Of a DNA stretch of 64,000 bases, positions 12,401 through 23,234 are shown in pieces; position 1 is the first letter of the stretch; each line of letters begins with the position of its first letter. Location: contig NC_088308.1 of NCBI RefSeq assembly GCF_910592395.1, forward strand, positions 17,685,501 through 17,749,500, written 5' to 3'. The DNA is from Lineus longissimus (lineage: Eukaryota; Nemertea; Pilidiophora; Heteronemertea; Lineidae). Position numbers and translations under genes: made by a program. The notes beneath the pieces are model-generated. The model saw only the letters and a program-made list of their open reading frames with translations. It made no database searches and was not told the DNA's origin.

Positions 12401-15400
12401 TCAACAATGATTTCGACGTCATTTTGTATGCTGAAGCATTTAAAATGTAGTGTTGATTGTCGATGACATCGAAACATCTCGGGTGTGACAACTTTGCGAA
12501 TTTCAACAACTTCAGCCCAAATTAACTTACTTCATTTGTGCTATGTCATATTCTTTATCAGCAACGAAACTACGAGTTAAAAATACTGAATGTATTCAGA
12601 AAGTTTTCTTTAAATTAATGAATAATGCTTTCTATGGGAAAACTTAAGAAAGCATCAATAAGGCGTCGCATACCAAATAACTTGCATTATGATTATCGAT
12701 GTGGTTTTGTAAACTTTTTCTCTAATGGCTTATCGGTCTTCTTCCTTTTTCTTCTTTGGGGAAAAACGTTTTCTAAGAATGACCTCTCTTTTGACAGTAG
12801 GAATTCCAAGCTATACAAAAAATATCACAAAAATGGCCGAAAATATACTTCTTCATGTGGGGTAGTGGCATAGTAACTTTCACACAAATGGGGATATAGT
12901 TCCTTTTTATCATTTCCACTCGACACACAAAATACATGTATCTTCCTTCGTATTCTTTATCGTACTCCTCGCTCCTTACATTTTTCCTGCAACCCCCAAC
13001 CTGTTCTCCAATCAGCTTCTTTGAAGCCGGTCAGCCGGTCAGCTCCTTCTTAATTTGGTATGGCAACTTGTTGCCTGCCCTTGATACCTGAGCTGGCTAC
13101 CTTGTGATCTGACCAGGTGAGGGTTGGCGAGGGTAAACGCATTACTCTACACATTACTGTAACAACCTAATATCTGAAAGTCACAATGATGGTCCCCAGG
13201 TTAACCGTTATATAGGTAGCCTACCTATGTAATTTTGTTTCTGCCTGGATTTCCTTCTCAAAGTCAACATCATCGCCACCATCAGAAGCAGGTCGAATAG
13301 TGACCTCCTCTGTTTTCACGTCTGTGCCAAGGGCTTCATAGAATCGCACATGCGTGGTCGCAAATTCGGGTTCTATAAAAAGAAAATGTTTGCACAGAAT
13401 GGCAACTGAGCGCTTCACATTCGCCACTTTCCTCAAGCAGCAATTTGCGACTCCCTGACAGGTATTGACCAATCAGAAGAGAGCTAACATGCTTCTTCAG
13501 CAAAGACAGCACGGCCATGATCACATACAGGGTTTTTTATTGGTCAAGACCTGTCATCTGATAGGAAGTCAAACATGATTTCCGCTTGAGCAAAGTGGCG
13601 AAAGGCTGGAAGGAAACTCACACATACGCTTGAATAATGAAATCGTATTCCTAGTCATATTGTTGACCTCAAGTTGATATTCTGTTAAAACATGAACGAA
13701 TCGTATGCGTGTCAAGGATTGCGTACTTGTCAGGACGTGTAGGCTATATACTAGATATCTTTGAATAATCCTTGTCAATGTGGCCAGCTTCGCCCTTGTT
13801 GATATTCACCATTCTGGTAATGGCTCATCGTTTTCATGTTTCGAAACGTTCGAATTGTATCGATTTTATGTGGACGTACACAGACAGTAGAAATGCAATG
13901 CCACAGAACAGATGGGATATAAGCACTTTTAATCTTGGGTTTGTGCTTCTAGACTTGAGTAGTCATTGAGAAAACATACGGTCCAATTAATAATGATTAG
14001 CACTATCTCCTAATAGAGTTTTTTTACGGTTATACAATAAAGAGACTGAAGAGAATGTAGAGACCCATTTAATAACGGCTCTGGGAACAGAGAGACAACA
14101 TTCTGACATCACGTTTGTGGCAAACCAAACTCATCCTGAATGTCTCAGAGACTTACCAATAATGGTTATTTCAGCTTTTCCTCCTCTTTGATCGTCACGA
14201 ATTTGCCGAGCTACTTCCAGCCCCTGTCGTACAAATAAAGTTAACATTACAACCATCTCATCCAAAACGAGAGAGTGAGAGGAACGGGTTAAATAATTGT
14301 GCACATTTTTTAAAAGATGTGTTTACTTATCACGTATAATTAACAGGAGCAACACAACAGCTGATGAATTGGTTACAGTATGTTTTTCTTGGACTGCCCA
14401 GACTTGGCTAGGACCGTGAACCATCTTACCTTCATCCTTTCGACCCTGCTGCTCTCGGGACCGAACCAGGTAAACAGCTCGAGACCACAGTCAAGGATGA
14501 ACACATCACCAACATTGAGAGAGTGGAAGGACAGCTCAACCTAAAGGATATGTTGGATTAGGATGGAATTTACAGTCTAAAACGGTTCCTCGCGATTAAT
14601 TGTACGCTGGCTCCTCAGTGCCAGAATAAATATTTAGTCATAAAAAAAGAGATAATGAAAATTAAAATAACATGGTCGAAAAATATTTTCTCACACATTT
14701 TAACAGTTTTGCGAGATCGAAAAATTTTATCGGGAAAAAGTTACAGAATATAGCAATAGGGAAAAATTCGGCGAGAACGAAAAAATCTGCACGCAAAATA
14801 TATTTTAGCTCGCCAAAACAAATGCTACAAAGTAGCCGCAAAATATTGAACGGGAACACGAATTTATTTCTAGCGAATAATTCAAAAAGAAAGTAAAGAA
14901 GAAAGCCTATACACAACAAAAGTTGAAATTGTGAGCTGGCAAATTTATATGGAATTCATACGTTGAATTACTTTATGGATCATATCATCGACTGGCTGAC
15001 ACAAAAATGGTTACCTTCGTTTGATGTTCAATAATATCAATAGAATTATGAATAAATTTACCAAATTTCGGTCACATGTAGCCAAGATCGATAACTTGTT
15101 TTTGCTCACGAGTTGCTGTGCAAAACGTTCGCCCTTTTTCAGTTATTCGAACGACTATTTGACTCGGACATACATGCAATAGTTACATCCAATGTTCGTT
15201 TTGTTGTTCTGATAATTCTAAGCCAAAACAGTTTAAAGAAATCCACTGAAATGACTTGAAAATCTATAACACATCTCTGGTCATGCCAGCCGATTGTCTC
15301 ACCTGCCGGGTTCTGACTGTCCTCCTCCCTTTGAGCTGGAGTAATCGTTTGTCGTATTTATTGCGGTCAACCTTCTTGAAGCCCGAATCGATGCCCCCTT

Positions 15401-18400
15401 CCATATAGCTAAAAAAGAGACAGTTGGTTAGCGAGGCCAAGACTACAGGAACAGAAATTGGTAGGATATTTAACTGGCGCAGAATTCAGTTTGGTTTACA
15501 ATTAACACTGTATTAAGCTTAAGTGGACGAGTTAATGTTGCTATATTCCATTTAAATATTCAAATTGGCAAAACCCGGGCGAGAAATCAGGTCAATTTTT
15601 AGGTTTTTGTTCACCTTTCTTGTCCTCATAGGCTAAAATCTGGATGGAAAACACGTTTTTATCGACTCTTTGGAGGCGTTTGCCACCTGCCAACCCTTAT
15701 TTACCTGATTCCCTTTTTGAAGTAGGCCACGAATTCAGGCGATTCATGCTCTTGTACCTGAAAAATTGAATGATATCAAGAGAAATGACTGAAATTGTAG
15801 TCTACTTCTTTTAAGAAGATACAGTCATGCCTTATTCTTGGTTACAATGTTTTATTCTTCATAAGCCTCGTTTTGACCGCCGAGGACATAACCTCTTACG
15901 TAGGTTGTAATAAAAATGTGTCGAAAGCAGATTTTCGTTGGTTTATGCCTAAAATGTATCAAATTTAAGGCGTTTTAGAAGAACACTTGCCGCCTCAGCT
16001 TTTAGCATATATTCCAGCCCCATCCTCGCTGTGTTTGGTTATAAAACCAATACGACAGTGAGGTATCAATTCCTTAACAATATGACTCTACTCACTTCTC
16101 TGTGCTGCACTGGTGCTCCGCCAAGACTTTCATCAAGTTCCACGGTTTTGTAGGCCGCTATGCCAGCTTCATCCTGCAATGGTACATGTATGTAATACGG
16201 GTGATCCATAACTCATTCATCTCCGTCATATCTGCATATTAGCAAATAATCTCTTGTCACGTTTAAAGGGTCTGTTGCTTTTTAAGGCACTGTGCTGTTG
16301 GCCAAAGCCTTTGCAAGAGACCCACGGCGCTGGTTTATCTGACGATCAACCCAAGGCCTTTAATAGTACGCACGGAACAAGTTTTTCGTCCGTATCGATG
16401 GACAATCATTAACCGGAAATAGTACGAGCACAGCTTGTATATCTGACCTTGTATATCTGACCTTGTATATCTGAAAAAGGTATTTTCTGAGCAAACTAAT
16501 GTTTCTGATATCATCGCATCATTAAGAAATCGATCGGTTGCGGGGCGCTTTTGATAGGGTACGTGAGGAATGCCGAAAGGATAGCGTCGCACTGAACAGT
16601 GTGACCAAAAAAGATTGTCAACTACTCACCTGCGATGTTTCCTTGCCCAGCCAGAAGTGGATGTCCCATTCAAAGCCATCCTTTTTTGGCGGTTTCTTCG
16701 TCTGAAACAAAATTTTAGAAAGAAACTTAAATGACGATTAATTTTTTAGTGGCCAACAACTTAAAGGGTATGAAATGAACAAACATGTACCCGTGAAAAG
16801 ACAAGCTCCAAGAAGTGTAAATCCTGTGCAGAGGGAGTACTGTACCGTGTTGCAATGGATCCTGGAAACATATTTTAAAAATCTGCCGATAGGTGGCCAA
16901 ATTTCTTTGTGAGGTTACAAAACAGCATTTAGATACTGTTCAAACAACATGTGCCACGTGATGAAAAGACAATTTATCGCATCGGTTGGATTGCCGGAAA
17001 GGGCCATTTTCAAACTAATATGATAAACGTCTGTCTGATGATGTTACGACCACTTAATTTTATACGGCATAAAATACACACTTGCCTGCCATTTGTGCTC
17101 GTACCGTAACATTTTCAGCTCCAGTCAATGCATATTCAAACTAATGATGTTTGCTACCATCGTGAGCATCGCATATACGGAGTTTGACTTATGATTCTTT
17201 CCTCTAAGTCTACATACCATAAGACATATGTAAGAATCTCCTGAGAAGAATTGTCCATACGTCTTTGGGTCCTGCCGCACAACCTTCAGTTTCTGCAATG
17301 CAGATAGAAAGATCAAGAAAAATACTATCATCATTCCGGTGCTGCATGGAATCATTCAGCTATCAAAATTACCCCACATGAAGTTTAATTACCCGAAAAT
17401 TTAGCTCCCTTGTTGAATGTTTAAGTAACATATCTCACAGAATTGTTGCGCACCATCTGTGTACCAAAATCCCTATTGATCGGTGTCATCATTTTTCATG
17501 AAGTTAGCTCACAACACGCCCATGTCAGCTGGAGCTATTCTAGTTTCTCAATGATCTGAGACCGATTAATTAATTACTATGAAATCAAAAAGCCAAGCCA
17601 GAACATAATGTCAAGACCACAGGAAAAGTTGGTGTCGCCAACTGAAGTACCTTCAGATCAAAAACATTGAATGGCATCGAACATGTCGAACGGCTATGTG
17701 CATGATATCTCCCGTTACTTATTCAAACACTGTCTGAGATAGGTGAAACTTGAGTGTATTGTCAAACAGTTGTCGAGCAAGGGTTCGTCAAGGATGGAGA
17801 CTTTAAGCATCAATTCAGAATAACTTATGTCATATCTAAAAAAACATTGCGCTAAACGATGTCAATTTCAGATGGGAAAGCGGATATTTGCGTAAGTAGA
17901 GCATTTTGGAAGCCATTAGTAGCCGTTATGGAGTGGTACCAACAACAAGCTGATGTTCACTGAAAAGAGTAATATGATCCACTGTGAGGAAATTCATACA
18001 AACTGTCATATCAACTTGCATGTGCACTATAGTTTGGTGAATGTTAGTAAATTTGAACAAAAACACTGTTTACGACAAGCAATAGAACAGACCTTATTAC
18101 ACACCAAATGTTGCAAATGGCAAGTGCAAAACTATGAGAATTTATAACTTCTTGTTTTTTTTTAGATTGATATAGTTTTTCATTCAATGTGTCATGCATT
18201 CGCCTCAATAAAGATGCCGCATATCGCATTGGGTAAACATTCAAATAATCGATCGTAGATTACACTAGGATTATGAGATATGAAAGATTATAATCTACTA
18301 AAATTGTCCCAAGTCGTCCTAGAGGACTCAGCATCTACTTCTTCTTATTTCAAGTTAATGCACGTATGCACTTTGCATATCATCTGAGGCCTTGAGTGGT

Positions 18401-20724
18401 TTAGAATACTGTCAAAACATTTCCAACAGAATTACTTTGCGCAACTCCATATACATGTAACATCTTCTACATTTATAAAGCATCGGATACATGTATAGTA
18501 CTACTATTTCCAAGTTGATGAAACGAATTTTATTGTCTTTTGATAATATTAATAATTATCTGTGTTTTGGCAGATATTTTCAGGGGTGGCAAAGTTACCT
18601 TCAAGTAGACAAAGCATGTTTTGTGGTAACCCCATCGCCGAGCAAGTCACCCTCTTACGATCACGTTTCGGAGACGAAGGATGGATGTGCTTCTCTCCTG
18701 AACAAAACTGATGCTATAGACGATCCAGATGTGCCAGGTGTATCACTGTTCGTCAACACTATCTACACTTGTACGACGAATATTTTTACCATATTTTCAT
18801 CACAAATCACATATTGGCATAAGTGAACGGCAAACTTAGGAATTAATTCTCATGGGTGATACGGTATAAGCAAGTTGTACATTAATTACTTCACCAAATA
18901 GGTTCTGCTGTCCATATGCTACCAATGACGCCTCAAGTAGGTTCAGAATGTGCCATGATGAACTGCTGAAAGCCTTCATAGACTTAATTACTAAATATAT
19001 GCACATGGGTGTCAACAGATAGCGTTCTTACCTATGCATGATATAGATGCGGCAACGATAACAGCAATTAAAGTCACGGCAGAACCATCTGTTGTTATAA
19101 TAGGGCCCTATACCTGGGGAATGCTGGCAGCTGTTAGACTATGCACCAAGTACAATGAAGTAGAATGAAAACCCTATGACAGGCACATTCCATTTATATT
19201 AAGCTTACCTTCGAATAAATGATATCTACACACCTTATTTGGGAGTTGCTTGAAATCCGCAATCGGCTCTAAATGTCTTGTCTCCATCAAGAAAGATGGG
19301 GACAATCTAGCTATACATGTACATGATTGCCAAGAAAAAAATCATCAAGGAAAATCAAAAGGGTATGTGCATATCATTGCCCAGGATTGTTTTTGTACCC
19401 CCTTAGATTATATTAGGAAATATTTCCATTCAGCATGATTATATAGAATGCAGGACAAGTTTATAAATACATAAACTGCTATCATCAACAGAAACAAAAC
19501 GAAAGTATGTTCCGAGGTCACAACAATTTTTATACCGAGTCAAGTACTCCGGCAATGGCTGTAACAGACAGTTCAATGGCGTAAAATTCAAAGAGTTTAT
19601 CCAATTTACGCATATTGTGCAAGATCTTCGAATATAATCGGACAGTAACTTTCTCAGGATAATTTGAATCTGGAGATGCAAATTACTGTAAATTGTAGAA
19701 GTGGCATTGCTCGGTGTGAAAGTAATAGGCCTAACTCAGTCACAACAGCCTTGCAAATGTTTCGGTCAGGGTTGACAGCATCAACGCTCTTGGCTGTCCT
19801 CACTTATTGTTTTGAAACACTCATTCCAGTAGGACATGCATAACTATCACAGCCTCGTTATTTTGGCGATATGAGAATTTTGCAATATTACGTCATGATT
19901 ATTGCTGTAAGGCCCCAACAACAAATGAGAGTTCTGCTTGTCATAAAAATAATTCATCATGGCCATAATCTGAACGCAGCTTGATATCAAATAAATACCC
20001 GTGAACGCAGCTTGATATCAAAGTAAATAACCCTGTATTAATTAAAAGTGTGCTGGATGCACAGGTTAGGGTATGACAGGGGTTGATAATTGACAGTGTG
20101 CTGGATGCACAGGCAATGGTAATGTTATTCCTTTGATGGTATATGTATATTGATGAGTTGAACAATCAATAATAAGGGTCTTCCTGAGGTCGAGAAATAA
20201 ACATGGTATAAAAGAAATATCAGCCAAGCGAAAGTGTTATCAAGTTTCCCTTTGACATATCGCTTTTTCCTGGGCCTTAATCATTATAAAATTAAGGGTT
20301 ATTCGATGGTTCATCCCCACAACGCGGTGTAGATATTTCTTAAGCCAAAGGTCTACGGTAACACTCGATGGTCATCACCTCACGTTCTATCGTTGTACTA
20401 GTATGCAAAAAAATTGCCAGGTCAGAAACAAATCCGATCCTATGTATTTAGCGGACCCTGACCATCGCTGTCATTACATCTGCAACATCCCTGCTGGCGA
20501 GTTAGGCAATTTTCATCAGCCTTTCCCGGCCCGTTTTCAAACGATCATTTCTGCACCATTTTTGCGAAGTCCTTATAGTAAACTTTGAAAACATTTTTTA
20601 TCCAAGAACAGCAACTCCTATGCATTATCAATACCCAAACAGTTAGGCCACTTACCTCGATTCGCCATATTTCCAATCCAGGTTTCTGGCCGGCTCCATC
20701 AAAAGCCGCGTCGAACGCCATCAT
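3479..20724 (-). CDS. VIL1: Villin (six gelsolin repeats plus villin headpiece), complete, 23 coding exons
   Basis: Calcium-regulated actin-severing, capping and bundling protein of microvilli and the cortical cytoskeleton. Coding exons in transcript order: 20724-20656, 17292-17218, 16701-16630, 16173-16096, 15757-15705, 15408-15303, 14540-14430, 14223-14157, 13372-13225, 12157-12079, 11582-11484, 11122-10966, 10524-10430, 10177-10040, 9561-9472, 9287-9102, 7117-7028, 6405-6344, 6023-5837, 5578-5468, 5085-4864, 4499-4407, 3592-3479. Every junction is GT-AG, all phases agree, and they give 833 residues; vertebrate villin is about 827. G1 carries PGLEIWRIE and G4 VQVWRIEDF, each followed by a (F)xSGDSY/GGDSY core. 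G6 has FDQIFVWVG. Residues 766-833 form the headpiece (PYERL, LPEGVD, then PWKQ and a basic LKKQKLLF end), which separates villin from gelsolin. An acceptor AG lies three bases before the ATG, so a noncoding first exon is expected upstream. Advillin-type naming is possible; the domain assignment is firm. Confidence 0.96.
3670..3825. repeat. Cluster of CACCATGGTG palindromes downstream of villin
   Basis: The palindrome CACCATGGTG occurs at 3703-3712, 3751-3760 and 3781-3790, with a one-base variant TACCATGGTG at 3812-3821. Related half-sites (TCACCATGATAAA, GAGCATGGTAAAA) lie between them. This is a degenerate minisatellite starting about 80 bp beyond the villin last exon on that strand's upstream side, within its terminal intron (3593-4406). 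Confidence 0.7.
7693..7998 (+). CDS. THAP-domain (C2CH zinc finger) protein, short, nested in a villin intron
   Basis: Intact ORF of 101 residues starting at ATG 7693, lying inside the villin intron 7118-9101 on the opposite strand. Nearly the whole protein is a THAP DNA-binding domain. The zinc ligands are C4, C9, C59 and H62 (C-x4-C-x49-C-x2-H). The conserved W40, the HEFPK proline, the phenylalanine after the CxxH (F63) and the closing AVP box (88-90) are also present. THAP domains are known sequence-specific DNA-binding modules of transcription regulators and of P-element-type transposases. Only nine residues follow the AVPTM segment, so there is no effector or nuclease domain. It may be a minimal THAP gene, a first exon whose donor I could not identify, or the remnant of a domesticated transposon. 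The domain call is secure; whether this is a functional gene is less so. Confidence 0.75.
   Translation: MVYCVAPNCVKDSTKNNRMTDGTHFHEFPKPVERDRRKLWIRKCKRLECWKPGPSAKLCSDHFIDTDYHMKPDICIQLNIKCHLLKTAVPTMSIAFNARGC
8399..8551 (-). CDS. Small Ser/Glu/Asp-rich ORF or first exon, nested in the same villin intron
   Basis: The reading frame runs from ATG 8551 (good start context, A at -3 and G at +4) to TAG 8399 and encodes 50 residues. It opens [16 protein letters not shown], continues with an aromatic YMFEPL patch and ends in an acidic HSDESD tail. From memory it resembles the N-terminus of uncharacterised invertebrate proteins that carry a P2X7-like C-terminal zinc domain, but no such domain follows here. 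Downstream sequence on this strand (8174-8398) is open in other frames without a recognisable motif. A weak donor (GAAA|GTGATT) just before the stop could make it a first exon. It converges on the THAP ORF 400 bp away. It may equally be a truncated fragment of an old insertion. Confidence 0.3.
   Translation of the reverse strand: MASAYSSESESSEFEDVLVDTEGYLNVEPYMFEPLISLDHNESDHSDESD
12308..12957. mobile_element. MITE-like element with about 70-bp terminal inverted repeats, in a villin intron
   Basis: The left arm (about 12308-12376) contains TTTGTGTGTCGAGTG and AAAAAGGAACTATATCCCCA. The right arm (about 12888-12957) holds the same blocks inverted with few changes. The interior (about 500 bp) is AT-rich with no ORF of note. 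It sits wholly inside the intron 12158-13224 and does not disturb splice sites. A terminal-repeat DNA transposon derivative is the simplest reading. Confidence 0.65.
16024..16072. mobile_element. Fragment of a palindromic MITE related to the one at 59851
   Basis: CGACAGTGAGGTATCAAT is shared exactly with the right end of the 59851-60006 element, and the preceding TTTGGTTATAAAACCAA is itself palindromic. It lies in the villin intron 15758-16095, close to the donor of the preceding exon. Confidence 0.45.
16434..16476. repeat. 15-bp tandem repeat, about 2.9 copies
   Basis: CTTGTATATCTGACC is repeated head to tail in the villin intron between 16173 and 16630. Confidence 0.9.
19971..20113. repeat. 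Two pairs of short direct repeats in villin intron 1
   Basis: The 21-bp unit beginning TGAACGCAGCTTGATATCAA is present at 19971-19991 and 20002-20022. AGTGTGCTGGATGCACAGG is present at 20047-20065 and 20095-20113. Both are exact, local duplications. Confidence 0.85.
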
Positions 20725-21292
20725 GCCCTGCCAGCGAGTAGGCCTATCAATGTAATGGTAAATCATCACGCGCCGTCGAGGTATACTCCAATGTGACGTC
20801 ACAAAACAATGCCCGGTACTCAGGCCTCCTACACCCAGCCGTTGATGATTTCAAAATAACAACAGGTCGATTAAACATGACTGGGACTCTTCCTAATCGA
20901 TGGGCGGCTTTACTTACTCATCAAGCAGCATTGGAGCCCAATTGTTAATATTGGGATGAGTAGCTTCATGTATTAATCTTTAAGTACAGTCATTTACAAA
21001 ATGTTTAGGCCAAATATACATGTATAGTTATCTCCCATTTTAATTACCAAATATCAATGCAACTTATAGCAAACAATACTAAACTTGTTTGCACTTGTAA
21101 CAATGTGAAATTCGCAAATCTTCATAATGCATAAACAAATTATGAGGGCACTCTCGGCTACATTTCAAAATAATTATCTTTATGAATTATTTGGTGAATC
21201 TTGCATCTAATTTCTTTGACTTCACTGGGCGATTAATTTTTTAAGGCGAATTCTCTTAGATCATACAAAAGCCTATGATGACCAAAACGTTC

Positions 21293-21364
21293 CACTGGCC
21301 ATGGCCCAATGGATATGGAATCGGTTTAAGGACGCAGCATCCCCGGTTCGAATCACGCTGCGGT
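21293..21364 (+). repeat. tRNA-like sequence (tRNA-derived SINE head or tRNA pseudogene)
   Basis: TGGCCCAATGGAT resembles an A box and GGTTCGAATCACGC a B box. They are at tRNA-like spacing and followed by an acceptor-like CTGCGGTC. The nearest likeness is an arginine tRNA, but the 5' arm does not pair with the 3' arm and the anticodon arm is not formed. A functional tRNA is therefore unlikely. Confidence 0.45.
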
Positions 21365-22801
21365 CATTTTTTCCTTCCGGGACAACTGGCCCGCAACTGG
21401 TATCGTTATTTGAATCACCATCGTGATGATTTCATCGATTATAGGTATATAATTCATGAAGTATTGATAATAGGAAGGTGTATGAATAAGTACCAGGCTG
21501 GCATTGGAAGATAACCGAGCTGGGATGGACCAGCATCCCAGTTACACCCTCTGACTTTTTTCTGAAGTTTTGTTGTGGAAATAAATTCATATTTATTATC
21601 CTTGATTCGAATTCTATCCTTGATTCGAATTCGAAGTACAGTGTAATCATAACATATTACGAATTAACAACTTAAAACACGTTGTTGCTCTTCATTAACA
21701 AATGGATTTCAGTTCATTTATTGAACAAATGATGTCTCTACTCTTCATTTGCTCTACACAATACAATTTTCAATATGAACGGATTCGATATCCAAAACAT
21801 GACATGTTGACATAAAAGAATATATAAGTTACTCAGTACATTTACATTGTACGTTCCTCTTGAAAGGACCGTCAAAATCCATTGTTGTCGGCCTACTTCT
21901 TCGATCTTCGACATATCAAAACCAACCTGAAGAGGAAAAATTCATTTTCATAATCTTATGCGTTGAAACATGAATACATCATGAATACACCATGGTGCAG
22001 AATCGAGTGACACGCATGCGCGAGCCGCTGCATGTTTTAGAGGTCACCGCTATCAGCGTAAGTGCCGGTTCGATATCGTCAGCGACTATGACCGAATTTT
22101 TTAAACAGATATTTGGGGCAGGAATTGGACTCAGTGAATAATTTCTCGTTCATGATACTAAGGTAGGATGAATAAATACGTTTGCTGGGCACCATTTTCG
22201 TATGTACCTGTCAAGCTGTGTCAAATGTATTACCGATCAGCTGATCTCGTGTGTGCTTCCTTGGGAATGAGTCGGGGAATGGTTTTCCTTAGAGTGTAGA
22301 AATTAATGTAGGTTCTGGTACCTGTTAGATATCCAATATAATACTGTATTATCAGTTAAAATAATTCATGTACATGTAGTTACATTGTACCAACGAAATG
22401 CAACGGGGTTCATTCACCGATCCACAGCCGTATGTGCTCCCATGGTTACCCCCACGGCCCTACCATGATTGAAGCCAGCCATATGCGTTAATATGACTAT
22501 AGTCGTTAATTCTGATCCGTCTTGCGTCAGTTTGCCCTCAACGAATGATAAAAAAATCATCCGACAATGACAAAGCGCCACGATTTTCTTGTGGCAGATG
22601 ATTTCGTAGTGTGTGACCCTGCAGCGTAGACCCGTACCCGTTTCTACAAAATTAGCATGCCTTCTAATGCTACGCATCTGTTATTTCATTTTCTTTCTCG
22701 ATGTACAGCATCGGCCTGCCAGACTTCATGAAATGATTTATTGCTATCGACTGACTGACACGCTTACCGTTTATTCATAGCCAAGGTGACCGCTTCGCGG
22801 T

Positions 22802-22827
22802 CACGTGGGCTAAGTCACGTGTATAAA
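22802..22827 (+). promoter_or_regulatory. Tandem E-boxes with TATAAA, candidate P450 promoter
   Basis: Two CACGTG E-boxes lie 14 bp apart (22802-22807 and 22816-22821), and TATAAA follows at 22822-22827, about 410 bp before the P450 start codon. A perfect 8-bp-arm hairpin (GTGACCGC/GCGGTCAC) sits immediately upstream at about 22787-22805. The core motifs are seen directly; promoter function is inferred from position only. Confidence 0.3.
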
Positions 22828-23234
22828 CAGAGTAGTGATAGGCAGTTTCCGCTGGCGGGTATTTCGTGCCCTTATGGCGTATGACGTATAGCTTTAGGTA
22901 TCGTCACGAATTCCATCACGTCATACGTAAGATCGGTACGGGTACGCCGTATACAGGAGCAACTTCTTTTATTTGCCAAGACTTGTTAATACCTCGCCTC
23001 CGGCTCGTTACCGCAAGGTGCGCTCTTGTCTATTTTGAGCAGTGTAAATCTATTCGCCAGTGCCACAGATATTCGAAAAAAGTCAGTTATAATTGACCTA
23101 CCATCCTGAGGAAATCCGGGGTAAATGTTTGCTTCTCCGGCCATCTATCGAAGTCGTGCTGTAATGATTTATATAATGTCGTTGTCATTCGTGCTAATTG
23201 TTTCAGAATTTGCCAGCGAGGAATCTGATCAACT

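Larger units (their letters stand above)
20728..23234. other. Intergenic space between the divergent villin and P450 genes
   Basis: It contains the tRNA-like sequence (21293-21364), a GCTGGGATG...CATCCCAGT hairpin near 21515-21540 and the E-box/TATA candidate. Villin and P450 are transcribed away from each other here, so their promoters should lie in this 2.5 kb. A noncoding villin first exon is expected but was not located. Confidence 0.5.

Noticed and set aside
14662-14919. Open frames on both strands in a villin intron
   Set aside because: AT-rich sequence with CGAAAAA-type repetition; no motif, and flanking villin exons splice across it in phase.
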